Under the pieces are notes generated by a model. That model searched no databases, was not told the origin of the DNA, and saw only the letters and a list, made by a program, of their open reading frames with translations. Below are positions 1-7,797 of a DNA stretch of 64,000 nucleotides, in pieces. The stretch lies in the NCBI GenBank assembly GCA_900444965.1, contig UFRQ01000003.1, forward strand, positions 2,170,001 through 2,234,000, in the 5' to 3' direction. Numbering within the stretch: position 1 is the first letter of the stretch; the number at the start of each line of letters is the position of its first letter. The stretch comes from [Actinobacillus] rossii. Its GTDB lineage: Bacteria > Pseudomonadota > Gammaproteobacteria > Enterobacterales > Pasteurellaceae. Both the position numbers and the translations under genes were made by a program.

Positions 1-3
1 TCC

Positions 4-963
4 TTACAATCCAGTAAGATAAAACACAAAAGCCAGTACCGAAATACCAAAGCCGACCCGTGTAAATTTTCCCGTTAACATAAAACGTGTTCTTGCTAAA
101 CTATTTTCAATCACACAAGCAATCACGTATGCAACCAACAATTTGATGAAGAAAAAAATCACACCAAAAATGACCGCACTTAATGTTAAGGATTCAGCTG
201 AACCGAAAGGCAATAGCACACTAACAAAAATAGCTGCGACAACCATGGATTTCAAACTTAACCCAACTTTAATTAATGCTAACGCTGGACCAGAATATTC
301 AGTCAATGGACCTTCTTGCAATTCTTGTTCCGCTTCCGCTAAATCGAAAGGAATTTTTCCCATTTCAATAAAAACGGCAAATGCACAAGCGACTAACGCC
401 ATTAATGTCGCGATCGGATATTGCCATGAACTTGCTAAAGTCGTACTGATCACACCAAAATTAGTAGAGCCAACAATTAAAGCAATCACTAATAATGCCA
501 ACATTAAAATCGGCTCCACTAACACACCCAAAGTTACTTCGCGACTCGCACCAAGACTAGAAAACGTACTGTTACTATCAAGACCCGCAATAGAAAAGAA
601 GAAACGGAATAAGGCTAATAGATAGACTGCAGTAATCAAATCCCCACCTGCGCCAAAAGGCGATATGCGCGTAAATAATGGCAACCCCATCGCTACCACT
701 AAAGTAGAGCTAAGCAACACATAAGGCATGCATTTTGATACCCAACCTGCATTTTCTGGCAATATGTTTTGACGTTTCATTAATTTGGCAATATCACGAT
801 AATCTTGCAAAACGCCCGGTCCACGACGAGATTGAATTCGCGCACGAATCATTCTGGAAATGCCTGAAAACAGAGGTGCTAAAACTAACAATAATAGCGC
901 TTGCACCACAGCAAGTAAGAACATGGCACTTGAAGTTGAGATTTCTGAAGGTAACGTAATCAT
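4..963 (-). CDS. hyfC: Hydrogenase-4 membrane subunit HyfC (NuoH/HycD family)
   Basis: Predicted inner-membrane subunit of a hydrogenase-4/formate-hydrogenlyase type complex, homologous to NuoH of complex I. The 319-residue product is highly hydrophobic, with about eight membrane segments. It carries the NuoH-type loop RARIQSRRGPG near residue 41 and a second acidic loop, IPFDLAEAEQEL, around residue 205. Both loops face the hydrogenase arm in the family. The ribosome-binding site GGAG overlaps the hyfB stop codon, so translation is probably coupled. The order hyfA-hyfB-hyfC matches the E. coli hyf operon; the remaining subunits, including the catalytic ones, would lie beyond the left edge. 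HycD is the close alternative name; the three-gene order and the HyfA type favour Hyf. Confidence 0.88.
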   Translation of the reverse strand: MITLPSEISTSSAMFLLAVVQALLLLVLAPLFSGISRMIRARIQSRRGPGVLQDYRDIAKLMKRQNILPENAGWVSKCMPYVLLSSTLVVAMGLPLFTRISPFGAGGDLITAVYLLALFRFFFSIAGLDSNSTFSSLGASREVTLGVLVEPILMLALLVIALIVGSTNFGVISTTLASSWQYPIATLMALVACAFAVFIEMGKIPFDLAEAEQELQEGPLTEYSGPALALIKVGLSLKSMVVAAIFVSVLLPFGSAESLTLSAVIFGVIFFFIKLLVAYVIACVIENSLARTRFMLTGKFTRVGFGISVLAFVFYLTGL

Positions 964-973
964 CTTGCTCTCC

Positions 974-2995
974 TTACACCATAGCGATCGTTAATAACAA
1001 CACAATTAGTGCGATAACAAAGTACAAGCAATATACGCGGAAATCCCCACTTTGTAGCCACTGCAATTTTTGTGCTAATTTTGGCACGGCATAAGCAATC
1101 GGCATTGTTACCTTGTCTTCCCAAATCGGTTCTAATTTTGTTGCTCCCTGAATGGACATATTTAATCCTTTGTTGCCTATCGGCGCCGGATCTAAAATTT
1201 CACGAATACGATACAATGGTTTAAACATAGTACGTAATGCGTGAGTAAATCCACCAGCAGAAGATGCCATTCCAGATTCATAAGCATAACCACAAGCCCA
1301 TGGGTTGCCTTTCGGACTATCGGACAAACGATATTTTTGAGTTGCACGATAATAAATGAAAGGTAGGCAGAAGAAAGCAATTAACATAATAGTAATGATT
1401 GGCGTAGAAAGTGCAGTATAAGGTTCAGTGCTAGAGACCAATACCCCATTTTCTGCCAATGGGAAACTTTCTGTTTGGACAAGTGCGGTCGCAATTTTGC
1501 TAATTATTGGGGTAATCACTGAAGCACCCACACCTAATAAAACACAGAATAAAGCTAAAATAGCCATTGCCATCCACATGACTTTCGGTACTTCACGCGC
1601 AGCTTTCGCTTTTTCACTACGAGGTTGACCACCAAAGCTAATACCGTACACTTTAACAAAACAAAGCGCTGCTAACGCCCCCGTTAATGCCAACATAACA
1701 ATGGCAATCGGACCACTAATTTTTAGTACAAAGCTCCCTTGTTGACTTAATACGAATAAAGATTGATAAGTAAACCATTCACTCACGAATCCGTTGAATG
1801 GTGGTAACGCAGAAATTGCCATCGTACCTATCAAGAAACAGAATGCGGTATAAGGCATTAATTTACCCAAACCACCCATTAAATCCATATCCTTTGTATG
1901 CAAACGATACATTACCGAACCCGCACCAAGGAATAATAGTCCTTTGAAAACCGCATGGTTTAATAAGTGGTATAAACCGCCCAATAAGCCTACAGTAGCC
2001 AAAATTGGATGATGAATTGCAATACCAATCATACCTACACCGACACCCATCATAATAATGCCGATATTTTCTACTGTATGATAAGCCAATAATTTTTTGA
2101 TATCGTGTTCAGCAAGTGCATAAAGTACGCCCAATACAGAAGACACTGCGCCGAAAGCCAATACAATCACGCCATACCAAAGGTTGTGCGCGCCAAGCAA
2201 ATCGATACCCACTTTGATAATCCCAAAGATCCCGATTTTCACCATTACACCAGACATTAAAGCTGAAGCGTGAGAAGGCGCTGCGGGGTGAGCTTTTGGC
2301 AACCAACTATGTAATGGGATCATTCCTGCTTTTGCTCCAAAGCCAAGAAATGCCAAAACAAAAACCGTAAAGGCCATTGCGACTGAAGGCTGTGCTTGTC
2401 TGAAAGCTGAAAATTCAAAACTATCCGTGTAGCAATAGAGAATAAAGAACGCGATCATGATCAAAACAGAACCAGCATGCGCGATAAAGAAATATAATAA
2501 TCCTGCATTTACCGCGTTATCATCTTGTTCTGTTAACACTAAAAAGTAAGATGCTAATGACATCATTTCAAAAAAGACTAAGAAATAGAAGGCATTATCG
2601 CTTACCACTAATGCGATCATCGACGCAATGAACCAATTCATAAAGAATCCCATCGTGCCAGCGCCTTTACCTTTATATTCTTGCACATAGGCAAAGGAAT
2701 ATAGCGCCGTGACAATCACTAACAGTGAAATCACACATACCATAAATGCGGCTAATCCGTCTATACGAATAGAGAATTGGGCAAATTCAAACGGGGTTTG
2801 AAAGACATCAATAACTGCATTGCTGCTAATAAGAACGGGGGCGCAGGCAATTATGCCTAAAGCTCCACCAATGATACCGGACACGCCGGATATATTGATT
2901 GAAAGTTGCTCTTTTCGACTGAAAATCAGCGAACCGAACGCACCAACGACATAAACCAACAAGGCAGTGAAGAGTACACTTACTGAAGAACTCAT
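974..2995 (-). CDS. hyfB: Hydrogenase-4 proton-translocating subunit HyfB (NuoL/MrpA family)
   Basis: Large antiporter-like membrane subunit (673 residues, many transmembrane helices) that would couple hydrogenase electron flow to proton movement. Typical family features are a conserved core with HSWLPKAHPAAPSHASALMS near residue 228, in which lysine and histidine line the ion path, followed by KKLLAYHTVENIG about 70 residues later. The length is that of HyfB/HycC. It lies 30 bp after hyfA and 10 bp before hyfC on the same strand, consistent with a single transcript. No truncation is visible. Confidence 0.9.
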   Translation of the reverse strand: MSSSVSVLFTALLVYVVGAFGSLIFSRKEQLSINISGVSGIIGGALGIIACAPVLISSNAVIDVFQTPFEFAQFSIRIDGLAAFMVCVISLLVIVTALYSFAYVQEYKGKGAGTMGFFMNWFIASMIALVVSDNAFYFLVFFEMMSLASYFLVLTEQDDNAVNAGLLYFFIAHAGSVLIMIAFFILYCYTDSFEFSAFRQAQPSVAMAFTVFVLAFLGFGAKAGMIPLHSWLPKAHPAAPSHASALMSGVMVKIGIFGIIKVGIDLLGAHNLWYGVIVLAFGAVSSVLGVLYALAEHDIKKLLAYHTVENIGIIMMGVGVGMIGIAIHHPILATVGLLGGLYHLLNHAVFKGLLFLGAGSVMYRLHTKDMDLMGGLGKLMPYTAFCFLIGTMAISALPPFNGFVSEWFTYQSLFVLSQQGSFVLKISGPIAIVMLALTGALAALCFVKVYGISFGGQPRSEKAKAAREVPKVMWMAMAILALFCVLLGVGASVITPIISKIATALVQTESFPLAENGVLVSSTEPYTALSTPIITIMLIAFFCLPFIYYRATQKYRLSDSPKGNPWACGYAYESGMASSAGGFTHALRTMFKPLYRIREILDPAPIGNKGLNMSIQGATKLEPIWEDKVTMPIAYAVPKLAQKLQWLQSGDFRVYCLYFVIALIVLLLTIAMV

Positions 2996-3025
2996 AATTC
3001 ACTCCATTGATTATTAAAATTTCGA

Positions 3026-3625
3026 TTATTTTGGAATAGCAGGTGACGAATTCATCGCCAATTCACGTTTATTTTTATTGGCTTGCGCAATGCTTTCTTC
3101 ACTAATTAAGAATAAAGTTTTCGTTGGACAAGTTTGCACACAAGCAGGACCATCTTCACGGAAATAGCAAAGATCACATTTGACTGCAATCGCTTTGACA
3201 CCTGGTTGCCACGCTAGCATATTATGTACTTCAGCGTTGTTCGGTGCAGTACGAATATCTCGTGCAACTGCATCTTGGAAAGAAAAGTGCTCATAGTATG
3301 TTGGTGCATCTATCGGCGCACTACCGTGTTGGGTAATTGCCCCAAACGGACAAGCAATGCCGCAAAGTTTACACCCGATACAAAGGCTTTCATTTATTTG
3401 GATGGTATGATCTTTATGAGAAATGGCGTGTACTGGACAAACAGTAGCACAAGGTGCATCATCACAGTGTCGACATAAAATCGGTACTGTTACATCAGCG
3501 TTTCGCATGACTTCTAAACGTGGATAGGATTGTAAACCAAATGCTTTATGTACTTCACTACAAGCTGCCATACAGGTATTACAGCCAATACATCCTGCAG
3601 GGTCTCCTATAACAAAACTATTCAT
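3026..3625 (-). CDS. hyfA: Hydrogenase-4 electron-transfer ferredoxin subunit HyfA
   Basis: Iron-sulfur protein of 199 residues expected to carry electrons between the hydrogenase and its partner. Four cysteine clusters are visible: CIGCNTCMAAC at the N-terminus, CRHCDDAPCATVCP, CIGCKLCGIACP and CDLCYFREDGPACVQTCP. These suit up to four [4Fe-4S] centres, as in HyfA/HycB/HydN. The ATG at 3625 follows an AAGGAGAGA ribosome-binding site. It is the first gene of the operon and lies about 100 bp from a perfect FNR box, so expression is probably anaerobic. HydN is the main alternative; the direct fusion to hyfBC order favours HyfA. Confidence 0.88.
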   Translation of the reverse strand: MNSFVIGDPAGCIGCNTCMAACSEVHKAFGLQSYPRLEVMRNADVTVPILCRHCDDAPCATVCPVHAISHKDHTIQINESLCIGCKLCGIACPFGAITQHGSAPIDAPTYYEHFSFQDAVARDIRTAPNNAEVHNMLAWQPGVKAIAVKCDLCYFREDGPACVQTCPTKTLFLISEESIAQANKNKRELAMNSSPAIPK

Positions 3626-3724
3626 ATATCTCTCCTTAGACTAACAAATAGAACAGAATAACCACTCTATTTATAAGGATAACGCTGAATAAAAATTTAT
3701 TTCAATACACAATTTGATTAATAT

Positions 3725-3738
3725 TTGATTAAAATCAA
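3725..3738. promoter_or_regulatory. FNR box upstream of hyfA
   Basis: The sequence TTGATTAAAATCAA is an exact match to the FNR consensus TTGAT-N4-ATCAA. On the minus strand a TAAATT hexamer at 3699-3694 could be the -10 of the hyf promoter. That would place the box about 44 bp upstream of the start, close to the class II position (-41.5). A divergent effect on hypC is also possible. Confidence 0.72.
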
Positions 3739-3918
3739 CAAATATAATTTTTTTTGAAAAATTAAAAAAATGAAAGTAAAAAAATATTATAAAATGCTAA
3801 AAAAAACCGTAAGATGTAATTAAAATGTTATTAAAAAATGATGTTAATTCCTTTAATATCATTGTATTAAACTATATGGTAAAATTTCAGTTATAGATAA
3901 TCGAATCAAGGAAAAATT

Positions 3919-4194
3919 ATGTGTTTAGGAATCCCAGGACAAATTGTACAGGTTGCAGATACAGCATTACAACTTGCGACTGCAGATGTTTGCGGAGTAA
4001 AACGAGAAGTAAATATTTCGCTAATTTGTGATGGTGACCCGCAGCAACTTATCAATAAATGGGTATTAATCCACGTAGGGTTTGCTATGAGCATTATCGA
4101 TGAGGAAGAAGCAAAACAAACACAAGAAGCCCTGATTGCTATGAGTCAATTGGAACACGAAGTCAGTGATTTCTTGGGTTTAAATCCTAAATAA
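3919..4194 (+). CDS. hypC: Hydrogenase maturation chaperone HypC/HybG
   Basis: Small chaperone (91 residues) that helps deliver the Fe(CN)2CO group to the large subunit of [NiFe] hydrogenase. It begins MCLGIPGQI, and the essential Cys2 is present. It ends with the usual acidic helix. The start has an AAGGA ribosome-binding site 8 nt upstream. It stands alone and divergent from hyfABC, so the other hyp genes must be elsewhere; it shares an AT-rich 290-bp regulatory region with the hyf promoter. HypC and HybG cannot be separated from sequence alone. Confidence 0.9.
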   Translation: MCLGIPGQIVQVADTALQLATADVCGVKREVNISLICDGDPQQLINKWVLIHVGFAMSIIDEEEAKQTQEALIAMSQLEHEVSDFLGLNPK

Positions 4195-4240
4195 GTTTTA
4201 TTCATTCTCTTAGATAAAGAGAATTCCTAATCTTACTCTC

Positions 4241-4275
4241 AAAAAAGTGCGGTCGATTTTAACCGCACTTTTTGC
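4241..4275 (+). terminator. Terminator made of paired uptake signals
   Basis: Inverted repeat AAAAAGTGCGGT / ACCGCACTTTTT with an 8-nt loop, followed by T residues, just after hypC. Both arms are the Haemophilus-type DNA uptake core, a well-known double use in this family. Confidence 0.8.
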
Positions 4276-4328
4276 TACAATCATCCCTAATTTTTCATCT
4301 ATCAAAATAGACAAAGCCCTACTAAATT

Positions 4329-6260
4329 ATGACAGCAAATGAATATGATTCTATAAATATTACCGTGTTAAAAGGTCTCGAGCCTGTTCAAGTTCGTCCT
4401 GGGATGTATACAGATACACAACGCCCAAATCACTTAGGGCAAGAAGTTATTGATAACAGTGTGGACGAAGCATTAGCCGGGTTTGCCACGAAAATTGAAG
4501 TGATTTTACACAAAGATCAATCTCTTGAAGTTATCGACAACGGGCGCGGTATGCCTGTAGATATGCACCCAACAGAGAAAATGTCTGGGGTAGAAGTGAT
4601 TATGACCAAACTTCATGCAGGCGGTAAATTTTCTAATAAAAATTATGAATTTGCTGGCGGTTTGCATGGTGTGGGGATATCTGTAGTTAATGCGCTCTCT
4701 GAACGTGTTGATGTTACAGTGAAACGTAACGGTCAGATTTATCATATTGCCTTTGAAAATGGCACCAAAGTTGAAGAATTAGAAGTAACTGGCACTTGTG
4801 GTCGTCGCACAACGGGGACAACAGTTAAATTTAAACCCAACCCTAAATATTTTGATAGCGACAAATTCTCTGTTACTCGCCTACGCCACTTGTTACGCGC
4901 GAAAGCCGTGCTTTGCTCAGGGCTAGAAATCAAATTTATCGATCACGTCAATGACACAGAAGAAAGCTGGCTCTACCAAGATGGACTTTCTGATTATTTA
5001 ATTGAAGCGGTGAGAGAATTTACTACGCTACCTGAAACCCCATTTATCGGCAGTTTTAAAGGATCAACAGAAGCAGTCGATTGGGCGTTATTATGGTTGC
5101 CTGAAGGCGGGGACTTAATTGGGGAAAGCTATGTAAACTTAATTCCGACTATTCAAGGCGGAACCCATGTCAACGGCTTACGCAAAGGCTTAATTGACGC
5201 CATGATTGAATTCTGTGAATTCCAGAATTTGTTACCTAAAGGGGTAAAATTAACGGCAGATGACTTATGGGATCGTTGTGCCTACGTGTTATCACTCAAA
5301 ATGCACGATGCCCAGTTTGCTGGACAAACCAAAGAACGTTTGTCATCACGTGAAAGTGCAGTTTTCGTCAGTGGCGTGGTGAAAGACGCTTTCAGTTTAT
5401 GGCTTAATAATAATGTTGAGCCTGCAAAATTATTGGCGGATATGGCGATCAGTTCGGCACAACGCCGTCTGCGCGCTTCTAAAAAAGTAGTACGTAAAAA
5501 ACTCACTTCGGGTCCTGCATTACCAGGAAAATTAGCCGACTGTTCACAACAAGATCTTGAACGTACAGAATTATTTCTCGTAGAAGGCGATTCCGCGGGG
5601 GGCTCAGCCAAACAAGCGCGTGACCGCGAATATCAAGCTATTTTGCCTTTGCGCGGTAAAATTCTTAATACGTGGGAAGTTTCGTCAGAGCAAGTGTTAG
5701 CTTCTGAAGAGGTGCATAACATTGCCGTTGCGCTAGGTATTGATCCTTATAGCAATGACTTAAGCCAATTGCGTTACGGAAAAGTCTGTATTCTTGCGGA
5801 TGCGGATAGTGATGGATTGCATATCGCCACCCTACTTTGTGCGCTATTTTTACGCCATTTTCCACAATTGGTTAAAGACGGACACGTTTATGTGGCAATG
5901 CCACCACTCTATCGTATCGATTTAGGCAAAGAAGTTTATTACGCCTTAGATGAACACGAAAAAGAAGTCATTTTAGAACGTTTAAGTAGCAAACGTGGAA
6001 AACCAAATGTGCAACGCTTTAAAGGGTTGGGTGAAATGAACCCGAGCCAATTACGGGAAACCACAATGGATCCAAGTACTCGCCGTTTGGTTCAATTAAC
6101 CTATGAAGAACCAATTATTGATGAAAGTGAGGTAGAAAATTCAGATGTTTTGAACAACGATACCATTGAATTAATGGATATGTTACTCAACAAAAAACGC
6201 GCAGAAGATCGTAAAAATTGGCTGCAAACAAAAGGCAATCAGGCAGATTTGGATTTGTAA
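4329..6260 (+). CDS. parE: DNA topoisomerase IV subunit B (ParE)
   Basis: ATPase subunit of topoisomerase IV, which decatenates daughter chromosomes with ParC. The 643-residue protein has the GHKL ATP-binding motifs (NSVDEALAG and GRGMPVD near residues 40-75; GGLHGVGISVVNAL near 115). The TOPRIM metal site follows: LVEGDSAGG near residue 417 and ILADADSDGLH near 498. The C-terminal PNVQRFKGLGEMNP is typical. Length is slightly above the E. coli protein because of an acidic insertion near residue 600. It is followed after one base by a nitrite reductase gene instead of directly by parC. Confidence 0.97.
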   Translation: MTANEYDSINITVLKGLEPVQVRPGMYTDTQRPNHLGQEVIDNSVDEALAGFATKIEVILHKDQSLEVIDNGRGMPVDMHPTEKMSGVEVIMTKLHAGGKFSNKNYEFAGGLHGVGISVVNALSERVDVTVKRNGQIYHIAFENGTKVEELEVTGTCGRRTTGTTVKFKPNPKYFDSDKFSVTRLRHLLRAKAVLCSGLEIKFIDHVNDTEESWLYQDGLSDYLIEAVREFTTLPETPFIGSFKGSTEAVDWALLWLPEGGDLIGESYVNLIPTIQGGTHVNGLRKGLIDAMIEFCEFQNLLPKGVKLTADDLWDRCAYVLSLKMHDAQFAGQTKERLSSRESAVFVSGVVKDAFSLWLNNNVEPAKLLADMAISSAQRRLRASKKVVRKKLTSGPALPGKLADCSQQDLERTELFLVEGDSAGGSAKQARDREYQAILPLRGKILNTWEVSSEQVLASEEVHNIAVALGIDPYSNDLSQLRYGKVCILADADSDGLHIATLLCALFLRHFPQLVKDGHVYVAMPPLYRIDLGKEVYYALDEHEKEVILERLSSKRGKPNVQRFKGLGEMNPSQLRETTMDPSTRRLVQLTYEEPIIDESEVENSDVLNNDTIELMDMLLNKKRAEDRKNWLQTKGNQADLDL

Positions 6261-6261
6261 T

Positions 6262-7368
6262 ATGAATAAAATGAAAAAAACAACACTTGCACTCTTATTA
6301 AGCGTCACAACGCTATTCTCATACGGTGCTTTCGCTAATAACGAAACAAGCAAAACGGTCGATAATTCAACCGCACTTTCAACGAAATTGCCCGTTATTG
6401 AAGCTGAATTGACTTTTGCGCCGAATGTTCCCAAGCCCATTACACGCCAAGAACCCGCTCGTGTTGTGGTGAAATTGGAAGCGATTGAAAAAGTCATGGA
6501 CATCATTGATGGCACACAATTTAAATATTGGACATTCAATGGCGCAACGCCCGCGCCTTTTATTCGTGTACGTGAAGGCGATACCGTAGAAGTGCATTTG
6601 TCTAATCCTGCCAATTCTAAAATGGAACACAGCCTTGATTTCCATTCCGCTGCAGCACCTGAAGGGGGCGCAATTGCAAGCAATACCAAACCGGGGCGTA
6701 CTAGTGTATTTGCCTTTCAAGCCTTACAACCAGGATTATACCTTTACCACTGTGCCGCTTTCCCAGGTGCAGCAACCCATATTGGAAAGGGAATGTTTGG
6801 TTTAATGTTAGTAGAACCGAAAACCGGGTTACCAAAAGCCGATAAAGAATTTTATATCGTGCAAAATGAATTTTACACGCAAGGAAGTTTTGGCGAAAAA
6901 GGCTTGCAAGTTTTTAGTATGGAAAAAGCAGGTTACGAACTTCCTGATTATGTGGTTTTCAATGGGCATTACGGCGCGCTGATGGGAGAAGATGTCTTAA
7001 AAGCTAAGGTCGGAGATAAAATTCGCTTTTTTATTGGTAATGCAGGCCCTAACAAAATTTCATCTTTTCACTTAATGGGCAAACCATTTGATACAGTTTA
7101 TGTGGAAGGCGGAAGTTTGCAAAATCATCATGTACAAACAACACTAGTGCCTGCAGGAGGCGCTGTTATTGCAGAAGCGACAATACAAGTTCCCGGGCAA
7201 TATACTTTCCTTGATCACAGTATTTTCCGCGCTGAAAAAGGGGCAAAAGGCATGTTGATGGTGGAAGGGAAAGAAAACCCTGAAATTTACAGCGGCAAAA
7301 TTAAAGACGAATCTTATGATAAACAAAACCCAGATGCGGATGTAGATGTGCATTTTCATTTAAAATAG
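6262..7368 (+). CDS. nirK: Copper-containing nitrite reductase (NirK/AniA family), periplasmic
   Basis: Reduces nitrite to nitric oxide in the periplasm. The 368-residue protein has an N-terminal signal peptide ending AFA (about residue 25) with no lipobox, unlike the lipoprotein AniA of Neisseria. Two cupredoxin domains follow. All metal ligands can be found: type 1 copper His123, Cys164, His173, Met178; type 2 copper His128, His163, His319; and the catalytic Asp126 and His270. The sequence is closest to AniA (YVVFNGHYGAL, YVEGGSL, VDHSIFR-like LDHSIFR). The ATG lies one base after the parE stop, so it may be translated by coupling; an alternative start is three codons later. Confidence 0.93.
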   Translation: MNKMKKTTLALLLSVTTLFSYGAFANNETSKTVDNSTALSTKLPVIEAELTFAPNVPKPITRQEPARVVVKLEAIEKVMDIIDGTQFKYWTFNGATPAPFIRVREGDTVEVHLSNPANSKMEHSLDFHSAAAPEGGAIASNTKPGRTSVFAFQALQPGLYLYHCAAFPGAATHIGKGMFGLMLVEPKTGLPKADKEFYIVQNEFYTQGSFGEKGLQVFSMEKAGYELPDYVVFNGHYGALMGEDVLKAKVGDKIRFFIGNAGPNKISSFHLMGKPFDTVYVEGGSLQNHHVQTTLVPAGGAVIAEATIQVPGQYTFLDHSIFRAEKGAKGMLMVEGKENPEIYSGKIKDESYDKQNPDADVDVHFHLK

Positions 7369-7370
7369 TG

Positions 7371-7755
7371 GGTTTTCGCCCACAGGACGACCTACTTTTC
7401 TTTGCTTGTGCAAAGCAAAGTAGACAAAAGAAAGCACCCCCCGACTTCGCTGCTTTTCTTCGCTTATTTGAAATTTTTTTAACGTAAAATTCCAGAACTC
7501 GCTTCGCTCAGACATACTGAATTTTGCTAAAAATTTCAAAACACTCAGGCGCTCAGACGGGGCCCCTATTTACCACCTGAAAATTACTAAATTTGTAGAA
7601 AAATGAGTTTGTTTGAGCGAAGCGAGTTTACTTATTTTTCGTGAAGCAAATTTAGTGATTTTCAGGAAACAAGGCAAATCGGGATTGTCTTTCTTTTTGC
7701 TTACTTTTTCTTTGGCAATGCAAAGAAAAAGTAAGTCGCACATCGTGCGAAAACC
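7371..7755. repeat. Multi-hairpin intergenic element with terminal inverted repeats
   Basis: This gene-free stretch between nirK and parC is built of inverted repeats. The ends are GGTTTTCGC (7371-7379) and GCGAAAACC (7747-7755). Inside lie a 14-bp hairpin (7392-7423), a long hairpin (7467-7540), a 20-bp-arm hairpin (7576-7666, one mismatch), a perfect 15-bp hairpin (7700-7735) and a small one (7736-7750). The apical loops of the second and third hairpins are exactly complementary over 15 nt (7496-7510 with 7614-7628). No coding potential is seen. It may be a nonautonomous mobile repeat and/or a structured RNA. Confidence 0.75.
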
Positions 7756-7797
7756 GATTTAAAGAAAAATACAATTTAAATAAAAAAGTTGAAACAT

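Noticed and set aside
143..625. Long plus-strand reading frame opposite hyfC
   Set aside because: Codon pattern is the mirror of the membrane protein gene; no ribosome-binding site and no recognisable family.
3200..3500. Cysteine-rich plus-strand reading frame opposite hyfA
   Set aside because: Shadow of the iron-sulfur cysteine clusters; no start signal.
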